This document shows positions 1 to 11,093 of a stretch of DNA of 64,000 nucleotides, one piece after another; position 1 is the first letter of the stretch; the number at the start of each line of letters is the position of its first letter. The notes under the pieces are model-generated. The model was given only the letters and a program-made list of their open reading frames with translations. It ran no database searches and was not told where the DNA came from. Origin of the DNA: Macrotrachela quadricornifera. Its lineage: Eukaryota > Rotifera > Eurotatoria > Philodinida > Philodinidae. The DNA lies in NCBI GenBank assembly GCA_022393335.1, contig JAJEKB010015297.1, forward strand, positions 1-64,000, read 5' to 3'. Made by a program: the position numbers and the translations under genes.

Positions 1-1471
1 TATTGAAATGCTCTATCGACTTATTCGACGTCAATGTCAATCGATTAGACTTACAAGATAAACATTTGAATATGAAAAGTTTGTCAGTTGAAAATCATTT
101 TTTAAAACCGTATAGCATGTCATTTGATGACTCTTTTTTCTTAGTCGTGTTGTCATAATCTGCATTCATGTTCTGTACGCATTTTTGCTTACAAAACTCC
201 TTATTGAATGAACAAGAATAAAATTTGATCGCATATTCTATAAATGTTTACTTTGTAGAAAATTTCTTAATGTTATTCAGAGAAAAACCATTGGAAAATT
301 GTGAGTTGTTAACAATTATACTCAATTTATCTTATTTAACCGCATCTATTTAATGACTACAGATTTTTTTCCTACTCCACTAACTATTTTAAATTTGAAT
401 CTTTTTAACATAGCCATTTGAATAATGTTGTGGGCATATTTCAGACCGTTAAGACCGAATGTTTTTTCCAAAAGGTATTTTCTTTATGTGGTCATGAATC
501 AGAAATAAATGGATAGTTTCATCGGATAGCCTAACACTGTGCTTAGTAATATTGCTTGTAAAAAGGACAAGAAATTAACGTTATACTCTTGAGCAGATAA
601 ATTTGTCAAAATAAAGAATGGTGATTCAAAATTCACGACTTTTAAAATATTCGAGAGTCAATTTTCATTCTGTGATTTATTAGAGTAGCACATTCAACAG
701 AATGACTAGTTTTGATATCAACGAATTCATCGTATTTTTGATAATAGTTATTGCAATGTTCATTGGAAGGAACATTTGGTTTTTAAGGATTGAGACAAAA
801 AAATATTTATTGTTGAATTTAAAAATACTTTTATCGATCAACAATAATGGCATTTAGATGAACATGTGAAAACATCTTCAAAACTATTATCAAGCCTATT
901 CACACTGTCACTGTTACCGTCTTATCGATTGATGTTCAGTGGTTATACGAAGTCTGTTTATTCATAGAAAATCGCTGTCTAAATATAGGATGGATGATCC
1001 ATTAGCGTTGGAAATATCCGTGAAAGAAAATGGAAAATCCATTGAACAGTACATGTGAATAGATAACACAGAGAGAGAGAGAGAGAGGAAAAAACCAAAT
1101 ATATATGGTACACAGAAATGGAAAAAATTCACATATATGTGACGTGTGAAAAGAGAAACGAATAAAGGAGAACGAAAGGAAAATACCATATGATATATGT
1201 ATGATAGATAAGCGAATGCATATCTTATTTATTCGCTTACAGTTATTTATGTATATCATGCTAATGAAAACGTAAGTGTTAATGAATATCTGAAATGAGA
1301 TTCCCGTCAAAATTAGTATTTTAGAGAAAATATATTATAATAAAATCTTCTATTTATTAGAGTGATAATTATAATTTTGGAGCAAACGCAATGAGTTTTA
1401 AGAAAAGATTCATTCTTGATATAAATTAAACAAAAATATTATGACGTCATCTCATTTATTATGCAAAATAT
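1..1471. other. Intergenic, no gene seen
   Basis: AT-rich sequence without a convincing coding exon. A (GA)n microsatellite lies at 1071-1088. Positions 2-61 read as a short open frame ending in TAA and could be the last codons of a gene that starts before the window, but 19 codons are too few to support this. Confidence 0.5.
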
Positions 1472-2641
1472 TTATTCTAATATGAGTTTGCCACTGACAA
1501 ATTGGGACATATTCTCACTTGACAGTGCATTTTCTGAATGCAGAAATTTCACAGCAAATCTCGATCCTAAAATATATTTCCTCGAACGATTCAACATTTC
1601 TGTTTCGAACCGAGAAAATGCATTCTCGACTGTTTTGTTTTCTCTTCCATATTTCATTAGATATTCTACTAGAGTGACTGCATCGATAAGTGCTTGATTG
1701 GCTCCTTGTCCCTTGAAAGGACTCATTGGATGTACTGCATCACCTAACATTGTTACGCATGCAATATTCTTATTCATTGTATCTAAAGGATCTCTATCAA
1801 ATATAGGACCAGCACGAATATCACAAGTTTGTGTATCATTTATTAATTTTGGTATGGGTTCATGCCAGTTTCTTGTAGAGTACTTCACTATATTCAATAG
1901 TCCTTCCATATCATTCTCAGTAAGTTGATCATATATTTCATCGTTTCTTGATACTTTGAATGTAAACTGCCACATACACTTGTCAATTGAGAAGGGTTTT
2001 ATAAAGAGACGTGATTTTCCGTCGATTATTTGTACTGTCTGGTTGCGGAGATATCGATTCTCATAATGAGGTGAGATTCCGTTGATAGCCCATACTCCAA
2101 GATAGTTCAGATCATCTCCTAACATTTGTCGACGAATTAAACTACGAACTCCATCACATCCAATAAGTGCACGACCCACTGTCGATGTATTATCAGAGAA
2201 AATGACTTGGACATGATGAGGATCATCAGATATAGCCTCGTATCTGATAATTTCTTTGTTCCAATGAATAGTATTTGGTAATAATTCGTTCATTAAACAT
2301 CCACGAAGAGCTTGCCGAGAAACGGCAAAGTTATTGAAATGATGACTATTGTTGCGTCTTTTCACTTTTGAAAAAATAGTTTTACCATGATTATTATATG
2401 TAGATGTTCCAGATATAATAGAATCACTTCCCATTTTTCGTATGTCTTCAGCTATACCGAGTTTTTCAAGTGCTTTAAATCCGTTCTTTTGGATTGTTAA
2501 ACTATAACCTTGTCGACGAGAGTTAAAGTCAAGATCACGCTCATAAATTTGACTGGAAAATCCATTCTTTTGAAGTGCTAATGCCGTGGCAAGACCACCG
2601 ATACCACCACCAATGATGATGAATGTATCTAATGTTTCCAT
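1472..2641 (-). CDS. FAD-dependent monooxygenase (salicylate hydroxylase-like)
   Basis: Single-exon 389-aa flavoprotein of the group A aromatic hydroxylase fold. Visible motifs: the N-terminal Rossmann signature GGGIGG at residues 11-16 with the ribose-binding acidic residue E34; the DG motif around residues 160-169 (CDGVRS); and the GD motif at 300-314 (GDAVHPMSPFKGQGAN), which binds FAD. All three are in canonical order and spacing and the length is normal for the family, so the enzyme looks intact. Such enzymes use NAD(P)H and O2 to hydroxylate small, often aromatic, substrates; the substrate cannot be read from the sequence. There is no signal peptide, so a cytosolic location is expected. 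The ATG at 2641 is followed at once by the nucleotide-binding strand, which fixes the start. Lack of introns and resemblance to bacterial and fungal enzymes make horizontal acquisition plausible, but this is inference. Confidence 0.88.
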   Translation of the reverse strand: METLDTFIIIGGGIGGLATALALQKNGFSSQIYERDLDFNSRRQGYSLTIQKNGFKALEKLGIAEDIRKMGSDSIISGTSTYNNHGKTIFSKVKRRNNSHHFNNFAVSRQALRGCLMNELLPNTIHWNKEIIRYEAISDDPHHVQVIFSDNTSTVGRALIGCDGVRSLIRRQMLGDDLNYLGVWAINGISPHYENRYLRNQTVQIIDGKSRLFIKPFSIDKCMWQFTFKVSRNDEIYDQLTENDMEGLLNIVKYSTRNWHEPIPKLINDTQTCDIRAGPIFDRDPLDTMNKNIACVTMLGDAVHPMSPFKGQGANQALIDAVTLVEYLMKYGRENKTVENAFSRFETEMLNRSRKYILGSRFAVKFLHSENALSSENMSQFVSGKLILE

Positions 2642-4693
2642 GATTATTTTAAGTTCAAATCAATAATAACGAAATCGTTGAAAGTACGATATTAAAATCA
2701 CTAACCGTAAAGAATATAAACTATTATATAAAACAATCTATGATTAAGTTGAAATTGAAAATCGTCAATGTATTACGTATACTCTATTACAGAGTTGTGA
2801 TAATATCGAGATTATATATTGATCAAGTACTATAAATATTTTTCATTAATTATTCTACAAGAAAAGAAATAATTGAAAAAATATACTTGTAATAAAGGTT
2901 TTTTTACATGAAATTTTGCTTTATTTATTCAATGTTATTCGAGCAATAAAATGTAACTAAAGTTCTTATTCATGAAACTTTAATTCAATTAGCTAAAAAT
3001 GAACGTATTTTAATCTAAAACGATTGATTCAGACTTCACTATCTACTCAGGTAAAATTTATGTCCGTTTTTGTATTACATTTGGATTGACTCTTACAAGA
3101 AAATGTTTCATTCAATTCGATAATATTCAAATTCATCTTTGTTGCATAGAACAAGAACAAACATCTTGAAAATTTGATCACTTATTATCCATAAAATTCA
3201 TCTTAATTTTTGCACTTATTTGTGACCTAAATTGTAAATGATGATTCTCACCGAGCCCATAATAGTCTGTGATGGAAATTAAAAACTAGCACGTCGAAAT
3301 ATCCGTTATGGTCGATCATGCGAACGATGATATGTGCAACTTTCATGCTATAGATAATGAAAGATGGAACATTTATTGGTTAATTCAAAAAATTACCTTT
3401 ATGAACTTATCCAGAAATACAGCTCATCGTTAATGAAAACGCGGAAAGCAACTATTTACCTATCTCATTTTTACATACTCATTTTAGATAGTGGAAGTAT
3501 TAATTGTTGCTGTCTTTGCTTATAATAAAAAATCTTTTCGATATGTATTCTTATTACTTGAAGAAAAGAAAAGATGTCGTCATACAACTAAATGAATGAT
3601 GCTCTCATTCTTAGACAAAAACTAAAGAAAGTAAAATGAGTAACAGTCAGCTAAGTGTATAAATAAACTATTTACATGCGTTGCCATTGGCTTACAAAGC
3701 AACGTATGATGTTTTTTTTTACAAAGAAGGAATAAAAAATGGGTTATTTTTACTCTATGTCGCTGTGATGGTTTTATTTCGAATCGGGGAAGAAGACAAT
3801 GTGAGGAAGGATGAAACTCAAGCAAAAGCAAGCCGTATATATACTCATATGAATGTGAGTCAAGAATCCTGATCACATGAGTGTGACTCAGGAATCTTAA
3901 CCACATACACATGAGTCAAAGAATCACTGACTCAGGAGATGATATCACGGCGAGTGCCGTGACAGTCGCTACATGAGAAGAAAGAATAGAATGAAAAGTT
4001 GCATAAGATGGAGTAAAAACTGTATGCTATAAGCAATTCAAAACGACTATTTTACGTAATAACATTGCACTTACAAAATATTGTGAAATGACATACTATG
4101 TATAGTTTCATATCACTTGTTCTTTTTGATTCGTTTAATCTAATCAGTCTCTTTGAATTTATTTATAAATGAACACTTAGATTATGAATAAAAAAACAAA
4201 ACTCAATATCAGTTTAATAGCATGCGGTAGAAATTATGTTGAATTTGATCTTACACAATATTTCATTCTAGGACGTATGTAAGCCACAAATGATCGATCC
4301 CTATTATTCTGCTTCTCAGCCATTCTAATTTAACTTCAATTAAGCGGAAATTTTCTCAGAACTATTGGACACCGTCTGAAATGCATATGGCTCTTTATTT
4401 TTTTCTATCGTGTCCTGATTAAATAAGCTTCAAAGTAATTTAATTTACTAGGAAATTAAAATTTTTGAAGGAGCTCAATTTTAGTATTCAAATCGATTGA
4501 ACAAAATTCGCGAAAAATTCCTTTAAAAATTCTTCTCTCAGAAATACATCTTGCTATTATGGATGTTCTATCTTTGGTAAAAAATATCGTCAAGATCAGA
4601 CTTATGTTATTTCACCATCATTTTGAAATAATACGATGATATTATTTTGCTTTATTCTTTATAGTAGATAAAAACAAATTTCGAATATATTTC
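2642..4693. other. Intergenic, no gene seen
   Basis: No exon with splice signals was found. At about 3838-3960 there is a cluster of TGACTCA/TGAGTCA-like heptamers and a short GC-rich hairpin (cacggcgagtgccgtg, about 3947-3962). Nothing else stands out. Confidence 0.45.
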
Positions 4694-6982
4694 ATGAAGA
4701 AAAGATTAATCAATTTAGAAAAAAGTAATATTCTTAATAATGATACTATGAAGAGAAGAAAATTAGAAGAAGGTAAATATTATATTTTATTCTTAATTTT
4801 ATCCTCTCCTTTATTTTTTGTTTTTAGTAGAAATATTTGATACAAATTGGTTTGTTTGTAGTTTATTAAAAGAATATTTAACTCATTTTGAAAATTTATC
4901 AAATGATATTATTTATGAAATATTTGAATATCTTGATTATTTTCATATTTATCAATCATTTTTTAATCTTAATAAACGATTTCAAAGACTTTTAACATAT
5001 TCTAATTTTCCTATTAAAATTAATATATTATCTATATCAAAATTAAATTTTCAATCTTATTATAATAATATTATTATACCTTATCAACATCGAATTATAT
5101 CACTTTGTATAAAAAATAAATTTTGTTTTCAACTTGATATTTCACCACATCGTATTCTATCAAAATTTATTCGATTAGAAATACTTATTCTTGAACATAT
5201 TGATTGTGAATATATAGAAAATGTTCTTAAAGATATTATTTATTTACCAAATCTTTCTTCATTAATAATTATTGTTGATGGTTTTATTAAGACTCCAAAT
5301 CAATATCTTCTTCAAATATTTCGTTTATCGACATTAAAATATTGTAAAATATCATTCGAAAACAAATCCTTTAATGATCTATTACCATTTGCTACTAATG
5401 AATATAGTTCAATTGAACAACTTGTTATAAAACATGAAAGTGGTTTCAATGATATTCATAGATTATTATCATATGTTCCTAAACTTCGTCGTTTATCATT
5501 TTGGTGTAATGGAATTGATCAAATTCAACAATCGATTTCATTAAATTTTGTAACACATTTATTTATTAAACTTGTTAATATTAATTTTAATGAATTTGAA
5601 CAATTAATTAAAAATTTTTTTTCGAATATTAAAATTTTACATCTTCAAACAAATGATGTAACATTTTTTAATTCTAATCAATGGGAAAAATTAATATTAT
5701 CTTTTATACCAAATTTACATATTTTTAATATTCAATGTAATTTTACTTATTTTGATCTTCGAAAACAATTCAAATCTGAATTTCAATTAAAACAATTTAT
5801 TTCGCCATTTTGGATTGAACGACAATGGTATTTTGCTCAACAAGCTTATGTTGAATATCATTCATCAAATACTTTCTATTCAACAAATCCTTATAGGTAT
5901 GAATAAATATACTTATTTAATCCTAGTAGTCCCAAGTGGGTCATTTTTGATCCATATTCAAACAGAACTGTTGACTATCTCATAATAGATGAAGAAATAC
6001 AAGAAGCAAATGAAAATTCTACGAAATTCAAGGGAAAACGATGCGTATTTTGCCATTTTTCTATGGACAAAAAAACCTGAAATAAGTGTTACAAATGTTC
6101 AGAATTTGTTTGTAATGAACATTCTCTGAAACGTATGTTTTGTATTACTTGGTCAAAATAGAGAAAGATAGTCATTCTGATAATTCTTCTTATCAAATTG
6201 GATATGTTAATAGCATACCAGCGAAGTGCAAAAAAGGCTTGCGATTACTAGGGTTAATAAAAGATATTTATATTTCATTATTTTTCAGGCAAAAATCTTA
6301 TGTATTAAATAAATTATTAAATGAACATACTAATTTATATTATCAAGAAATTAATTTAAATTCAGTTCATCATGTTCATATTAAGCATGAAGAAGCAATT
6401 AATAATTGTATTTATTATTTTCCTAATGCTACTAAACTTACTATTGAAAATATATCTATGGAAAAATCAAATAGATTTGTGCACATTCTTAAAAATCTAA
6501 TCCCTTTGAAAAATCTTACAAAATTAGAGATTATATATGATAATTATTCATTTGAAAAATTAATTGAATTATTATTATTAATACCATATATTATTACATT
6601 AAAAATAAATTCTATAAAATTCAATCGACAAGATTTTTTATCAATTCAAAATAGTGAAAATTTTCAATTTGTATCAAAGAAAAATCTTATTCAAAATTTA
6701 TTTATTAAAAAAATTGATACTATGCATGAAGTACGATTATTATTTAATGTATGTTCTCGATTACAACATTTTACAATTAATGAATATCATAGTAATATTG
6801 ATCATATTGTTCGATTATTATTATCAAAATCTAATAATACTACTCAGCATTTATTTTCAATATGTATTTCAATTGAAAATGAAAGATTAGTAAATAATTT
6901 GAAAATTTTAATTCAATCAAAAGAATTAATTAATGATTATATTTTACAATATAAAAATAGACAAGTACATTTATGGAGATAA
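4694..6982 (+). CDS. F-box protein with leucine-rich-like C-terminus, three exons
   Basis: Exons 4694-4772, 4828-5896 and 6289-6982 join to 1842 bp, 613 aa, with one continuous frame and GT-AG introns. The start could be ATG 4694 or the in-frame ATG 4748; no evidence decides. Residues about 47-85 form an F-box (LSNDIIYEIFEYLDYF then a helix ending LNKRFQRLL), the module that docks on Skp1 in SCF ubiquitin ligases. The remainder is an Ile/Leu/Asn-rich array with degenerate leucine-rich-like periodicity, ending in YLWR/HLWR style as in large bdelloid F-box families (family recall). Intron 1 is 55 bp. Intron 2 is 392 bp because a piggyBac-like element sits inside it; without the element and one TTAA it would be 55 bp. 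Reading each exon as a separate ORF would wrongly suggest two truncated genes. The ubiquitin-ligase role is inferred; the substrate is unknown. Confidence 0.8.
5917..6257 (+). mobile_element. piggyBac-like element, internally deleted, inside an intron
   Basis: A 333-bp element (5921-6253) is bounded by TTAA at 5917-5920 and 6254-6257, the target-site duplication typical of piggyBac. Its ends are inverted: left TCCTAGTAGTCCCAAG, right (reverse complement) CCCTAGTAATCGCAAG, 13 of 16 identical. A subterminal palindrome, gggtcatttttgatcc, lies at 5938-5953. The interior at about 5988-6161 still reads as the cysteine-rich C-terminal zinc-binding domain of a piggyBac transposase (KGKRCVFC, then CYKCSEFVCNEH), with one in-frame TGA. 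The catalytic part is gone, so the element cannot move by itself; it resembles a deletion derivative that kept both ends and the transposase tail. Confidence 0.85.
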
Positions 6983-8171
6983 TATCTATATATAATATTA
7001 GTATCCCTCTTCTGATTTGATATTTTTGTTATTTATTGATTTGTAAAGAAAGTTTTATTATTAAACATTATAATAATATTCGAATTAACTGATTTATTTC
7101 GGTAGATAGAAATTAGAGATGAATTTTGATAACAATTGAGCTGTTCATGGAGAGTTTTTTAGGAAAAACTTTTAGTCAAGAAATTAACTGACTATTTTAT
7201 TACATCTATCATACTAATCCACTACATTGTTGTCTTTTTATATTTCAATAATTCACATTGATATTATTAAAAAATAGTCAAATACTTTTTAATTATACCA
7301 GACAAACTTTTTGTATTCTAAAATGAAAAATAAAAGATATTACTCGTGTATATGCAAGAACATAATGTTTTCTTTATAATCCATTTACATTGAAAAAAAT
7401 TATAAATTTTATTATGGCAGACAAAGCACAAAGATGAAGATATTACAAACTGAAAATCTGATAAGAGAACACCTATATTTTTACGACATGATTATGAATA
7501 CTAATGTGTCAATAAAGAAGATATTTATCACAATGTGATATTTTGAATATATCTCTTCTTGTCTGGATCTGAGTTTTTTTTTCCTGAAGGAAGATTAGTT
7601 TTTGAAAATAAGAATATTGTATGAAGCTTAATCAAAAAGTTTTTCGAATGAAGAAACCAAATTTATGGAAGCATTATAAAAAAATGAAAAAGTTAAACTT
7701 GAAATTTTTGCCAAATCAGCCATTGATTGGCGTATCTTAACACCAAAACTGTTTAATTAAATTTGATAAATTATTGCTATCTTCGAAAAATAATCTTTGC
7801 TTAAGGACAAAACTCAAGTTGAAATATTTATCATTATTAAAACTAGCCATCCCAATATGGTGGACATTAATGGTCACCGATGACTATCAATAAATATTGA
7901 TGAGAACAATGAAATGATGATTGATTATTTTCACAGTTGTATTTCTAGTTCAGATCTCATTAATATTATTGAATCAAAATAAAATTATTCAATCGATATT
8001 TTAGACTTTATCTAACTATCATCGTTAGCTATTCATCAGTTTCAAAGCATTAGCACTATGAAAAAGATAGTTAGTAGTGATAATAAAATATTTATTTGTT
8101 GAAGGGCAAAAGAAACTGATTAAGATAATGTAAGAAATTTTAGATTGTCTTTTACAGAATTCAGAAGATAT
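6983..8171. other. Intergenic with possible decayed coding sequence
   Basis: After the F-box gene the sequence is AT-rich. Between about 7430 and 7810 short open stretches interrupted by stops read like old coding DNA on the plus strand, for example EKVKLEIFAKSAIDWRILTP near 7687-7745. I do not recognise the family and no intact exon remains. Confidence 0.3.
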
Positions 8172-8643
8172 TCATCTGATGTAAAATATGGCTAGTGCAA
8201 CTGTTACAATTGCCAATGTAACACCTGTCGACTTCACAGATGCTCCATTGCAAAGATTCGTCGAGCAACAGTATATGCTATATCCATCCAGATAAGAACT
8301 GAGCGTTGTGCTACAGTTGGTGACGATTCCTCGACCAATACTATTAGAGTTGCTAGTGGATACGTATTTCTAGAAAATAGAAAATACATTCATTTAAAAA
8401 TGATTCACAAAATTCAACGCACAGTACAGCCATATGCCATTGTATTGTTCATTTGCGTAACACCGGCACCATCCGACTTAAAAGATGTACCACAGCCATC
8501 CGTACCTGGTGCACAGTTGTAACAGATAATACCAAACGTAGCATGTGATACAACTAGATTTCACTCAAGATTAGCATTCAGTAATTAAAGTGTACGAACT
8601 TACCCAACAAAACGAAGTAAAGAAGAAGAAAACTGGTAGACAT
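8172..8643 (-). CDS. Ly6/uPAR-domain protein, secreted or GPI-anchored, three exons
   Basis: Minus-strand gene with exons 8604-8643, 8423-8553 and 8172-8369. Introns are 50 bp (8554-8603, GTAAGT donor) and 53 bp (8370-8422, GTGCGT donor). The joined CDS is 369 bp, 122 aa. It starts with a hydrophobic signal peptide (MSTSFLLLYFVLL), followed by a small domain with eight cysteines (CYNC, GCG, GCT, NCS, then YCCSTNLCN), and ends with a hydrophobic tail finishing FYIR, as expected of a GPI-attachment signal. The closing CC...CN pattern is the hallmark of the three-finger Ly6/uPAR fold. Known members are surface proteins that modulate receptors or cell contacts; the partner here is unknown. The second donor is chosen because it keeps the frame; another GT nearby leads to a stop. 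The start is the first ATG and opens the signal peptide. Confidence 0.75.
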
Positions 8644-10662
8644 TGTATCAGCGATTATGTAATGAAATCAAAGTATATAGTGTTACTTGTAATGGTACAA
8701 TGATAGAATGCGAAGACAACTGTGTGCAATTATAATTCTTCGATATTATATATTTGTCTAAGATTGAAAAACAAGTTGGAGAGAGAAAGAAAAATATTGA
8801 TATAGGTTTTTCTCTATTTACTAGTAACTTTAAATTCTACGTAAATTGTTCCTGATGGCTATATGTATAGGCGAGTATTATAGAAGACTGATTTTCATGC
8901 ATGCTTTGCAATGTAAAGCCCTCATACAACATAGAATTGAAGTGGAAGAAAGAGAAAGGAAAGAAAACAAAACTTATATTGCTCCCTTTTTACTAACTGT
9001 GTCGCAGTTACGTGTAACTGTGCATAATTAATTGTATTGAAAACGTTTATTTGAAACTGCGACAACTACGTTACATTACTCGTAGTGTACAATTCATTGT
9101 AACGGTTACCAAACATTTATAAGTGGTTTCTCCTTATGTCTAAGTGGGCATACCCTACCGCTAATACTTGGTCATATAGAATCTGTATAAAAGGTAGTGT
9201 TCGTTACACTTCACGCTGTAATTCATTCTACTAAGAAACAGAGTATATGTCGAATACAATATTTAAACTTTTTTAATATTTTTTCATAGGTAATTTTTTT
9301 TTCTAATTTATTAAATTTAAAAATTTTCTAATTGTTCTAATTACATTTTTTGTAATTTTTTGTGTTGTGTTTTTCAATATTTTACATTTTAAGAATTTTT
9401 GTAATTCACAATAAAATTATTGACAAAAAAAAAATTTCCATCTATATCGGCTCGTCTAATAAATACGATGTAGTTGCAGCGTAAATGCGATTACACCGCG
9501 AGCAAAAATTTCAGTTTTGTCTAAACTGTGTTGCAGTTTGATCGTACTTGAAAGTATGGGAAGTGTGCTATGCTCTTCACCATAGCGCTTCTGTAGGGAT
9601 ATTACTTTTAATATTTTTTCTAGGAAAATTAGGAAACGAACAAACTTACGTTCAAACAAGTTTTACAGGGTATGGAATAGTAGCATGCCGATATTTGCTC
9701 GTAAAGGTAACTCTTTACGACGTATGCCATAGACTGGAAGGTTAGGGCCTAGAAATCTAAATTCACCTATGTCTATCTGTCTGTCGGTAACGCAGTCAAA
9801 ATGTTCATAGTAAACAAGGTACAAATGACTAAATAATAGCTATGGTCATGGTAACTATAGTGCAAATGATCATTTAGCAACTATGTTCAAAATGACTGCT
9901 TGGTAGCTATAGTTTAAAGAGACATGAAAAAGACTTATTATATTAGATGATTGAAAGAAGATGTATCATAATATTATGTTTAAACTCAATTATAAAATTC
10001 TAATTTTTTGATAAAGCTTCTACTTGTTGTTACAGCATTGATCAATAGACCAATGACAATAAATAATTAAATGATGTAATTCTATTAATGATATCATAAA
10101 AGAATAAACAGAGAATAACACAGTAGAATTTAATGAAATAACAAAAATTTTATAAAAGGAAGAATCAAGGTAAGTAAACAGTGTCAAAAATGCTGGTACT
10201 GTGGTTTCAGTAGATACTTTCAGTGACACTGCGTAAATAATCTGCAGCATTATTTTTATATCAATAGTGTGTATTGAAGCTGTATTAATAGTATTGATAA
10301 ATACTTTTCTTTTCGACGATTTTTTATTTTACTAAATTTATACATACCATTCAAACGATCGTACGGCAGAACTCAAACAAAAAATATTATATAGTTTTGA
10401 GTAATGCATCAACGAGACAAAAATATAGACATTTTAGCAACAACAATCATTCAATATATGTTAACTAAACATAAATCTCTGTATGACGACTTTCTATTCC
10501 GTTATTAAGCCCATTATTGAATAATTCATGTTATCTTGTTAATGCTTCTTTTTGTATTACTTAAGTCTGACCAAAAGTTTGAAGAACGTTAAATCAAATT
10601 ATAAAGATACGGAGATATTTTAAATTTTATTTTATCTAATGTTGAATATAGTTGCCATTATT
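8644..10662. other. Intergenic; TATA-like site and a small triplicated motif
   Basis: No gene recognised. A clear TATA-like box, tataaaagg, lies at 9186-9194 downstream of GTAACGGTTACC (9099-9110), and an AATAAA-like signal is near 9411; together these could be a worn LTR or an isolated promoter, but no paired LTR or target duplication was found. At 9821-9848, 9862-9889 and 9889-9915 there are three degenerate copies of a ~27-bp unit (caaatgactxxxtagctatggt). Confidence 0.3.
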
Positions 10663-11093
10663 ATTTATACCAAGTTCGATCCTTCGACATTATTTGTTAA
10701 AAGTAAATTTGAAATGTTTTCCGAAAAAATTTTTAAATACCATAGATCTCGCATTAGATAAGTCATTTGATGCTAGCTGGTTTATAGAAGATGACTCGCC
10801 CAACACTGTTGTTCATGAAAATAGATTTTAATCAAAACTTTCTTTAGTATATTCTTTAAATCAAATAATTCCGAATGTAGATACGGGTGAGACTGTAGAT
10901 CACAAATATTATATTAAAAATTGTCTGAAGTATTTTATTAACAAAATATGGAAACAAACAGAAATATCACGTTCAAAATGTACAAAATTGCTTGATTATC
11001 ATTGGTGACTTTATACTCATCCAATGTTATTAATTATATGACAAAAGAAGGCAACAATATTAAGGTATCGAAAGAATCAAACTTGGTATAAAT
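10663..11093 (+). mobile_element. Mariner/Tc1-like element relic with inverted ends
   Basis: Terminal inverted repeats of about 27 bp: ATTTATACCAAGTTCGATCC at 10663 and ATTTATACCAAGTTTGATTC reading inward from 11093, identical except for a few transitions and one indel. Between them, plus-strand fragments at about 10760-11065 read as mariner transposase with stops and a frameshift: a WFIEDDSPNT-like stretch, then VDHKYYIKNCLKYFINKIWK, then KLLDYHW followed after a frame change by NVINYMTKEGNNI. These match by recall the block around the second catalytic Asp (KLLHDNARPH). The N-terminal half and the last catalytic block are missing. The element is dead and about 430 bp long. Confidence 0.75.

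Noticed and set aside
962..1310. Two overlapping minus-strand ORFs rich in Phe, Ser and Leu
   Set aside because: Low-complexity translation of a purine-rich strand around a GA microsatellite; no domain or splice context.
1461..1928. Plus-strand ORFs opposite the FAD monooxygenase
   Set aside because: Antisense shadows of a gene with intact motifs.
6140..6982. Independent 280-aa gene downstream of the F-box gene
   Set aside because: Its first ~50 codons lie in the piggyBac element and intron; from 6289 it is exon 3 of the F-box gene.
9098..9430. Possible solo LTR (GTAACGG start, TATA box, AATAAA-like signal)
   Set aside because: No matching second LTR, no defined CA end and no target duplication; left as a remark only.
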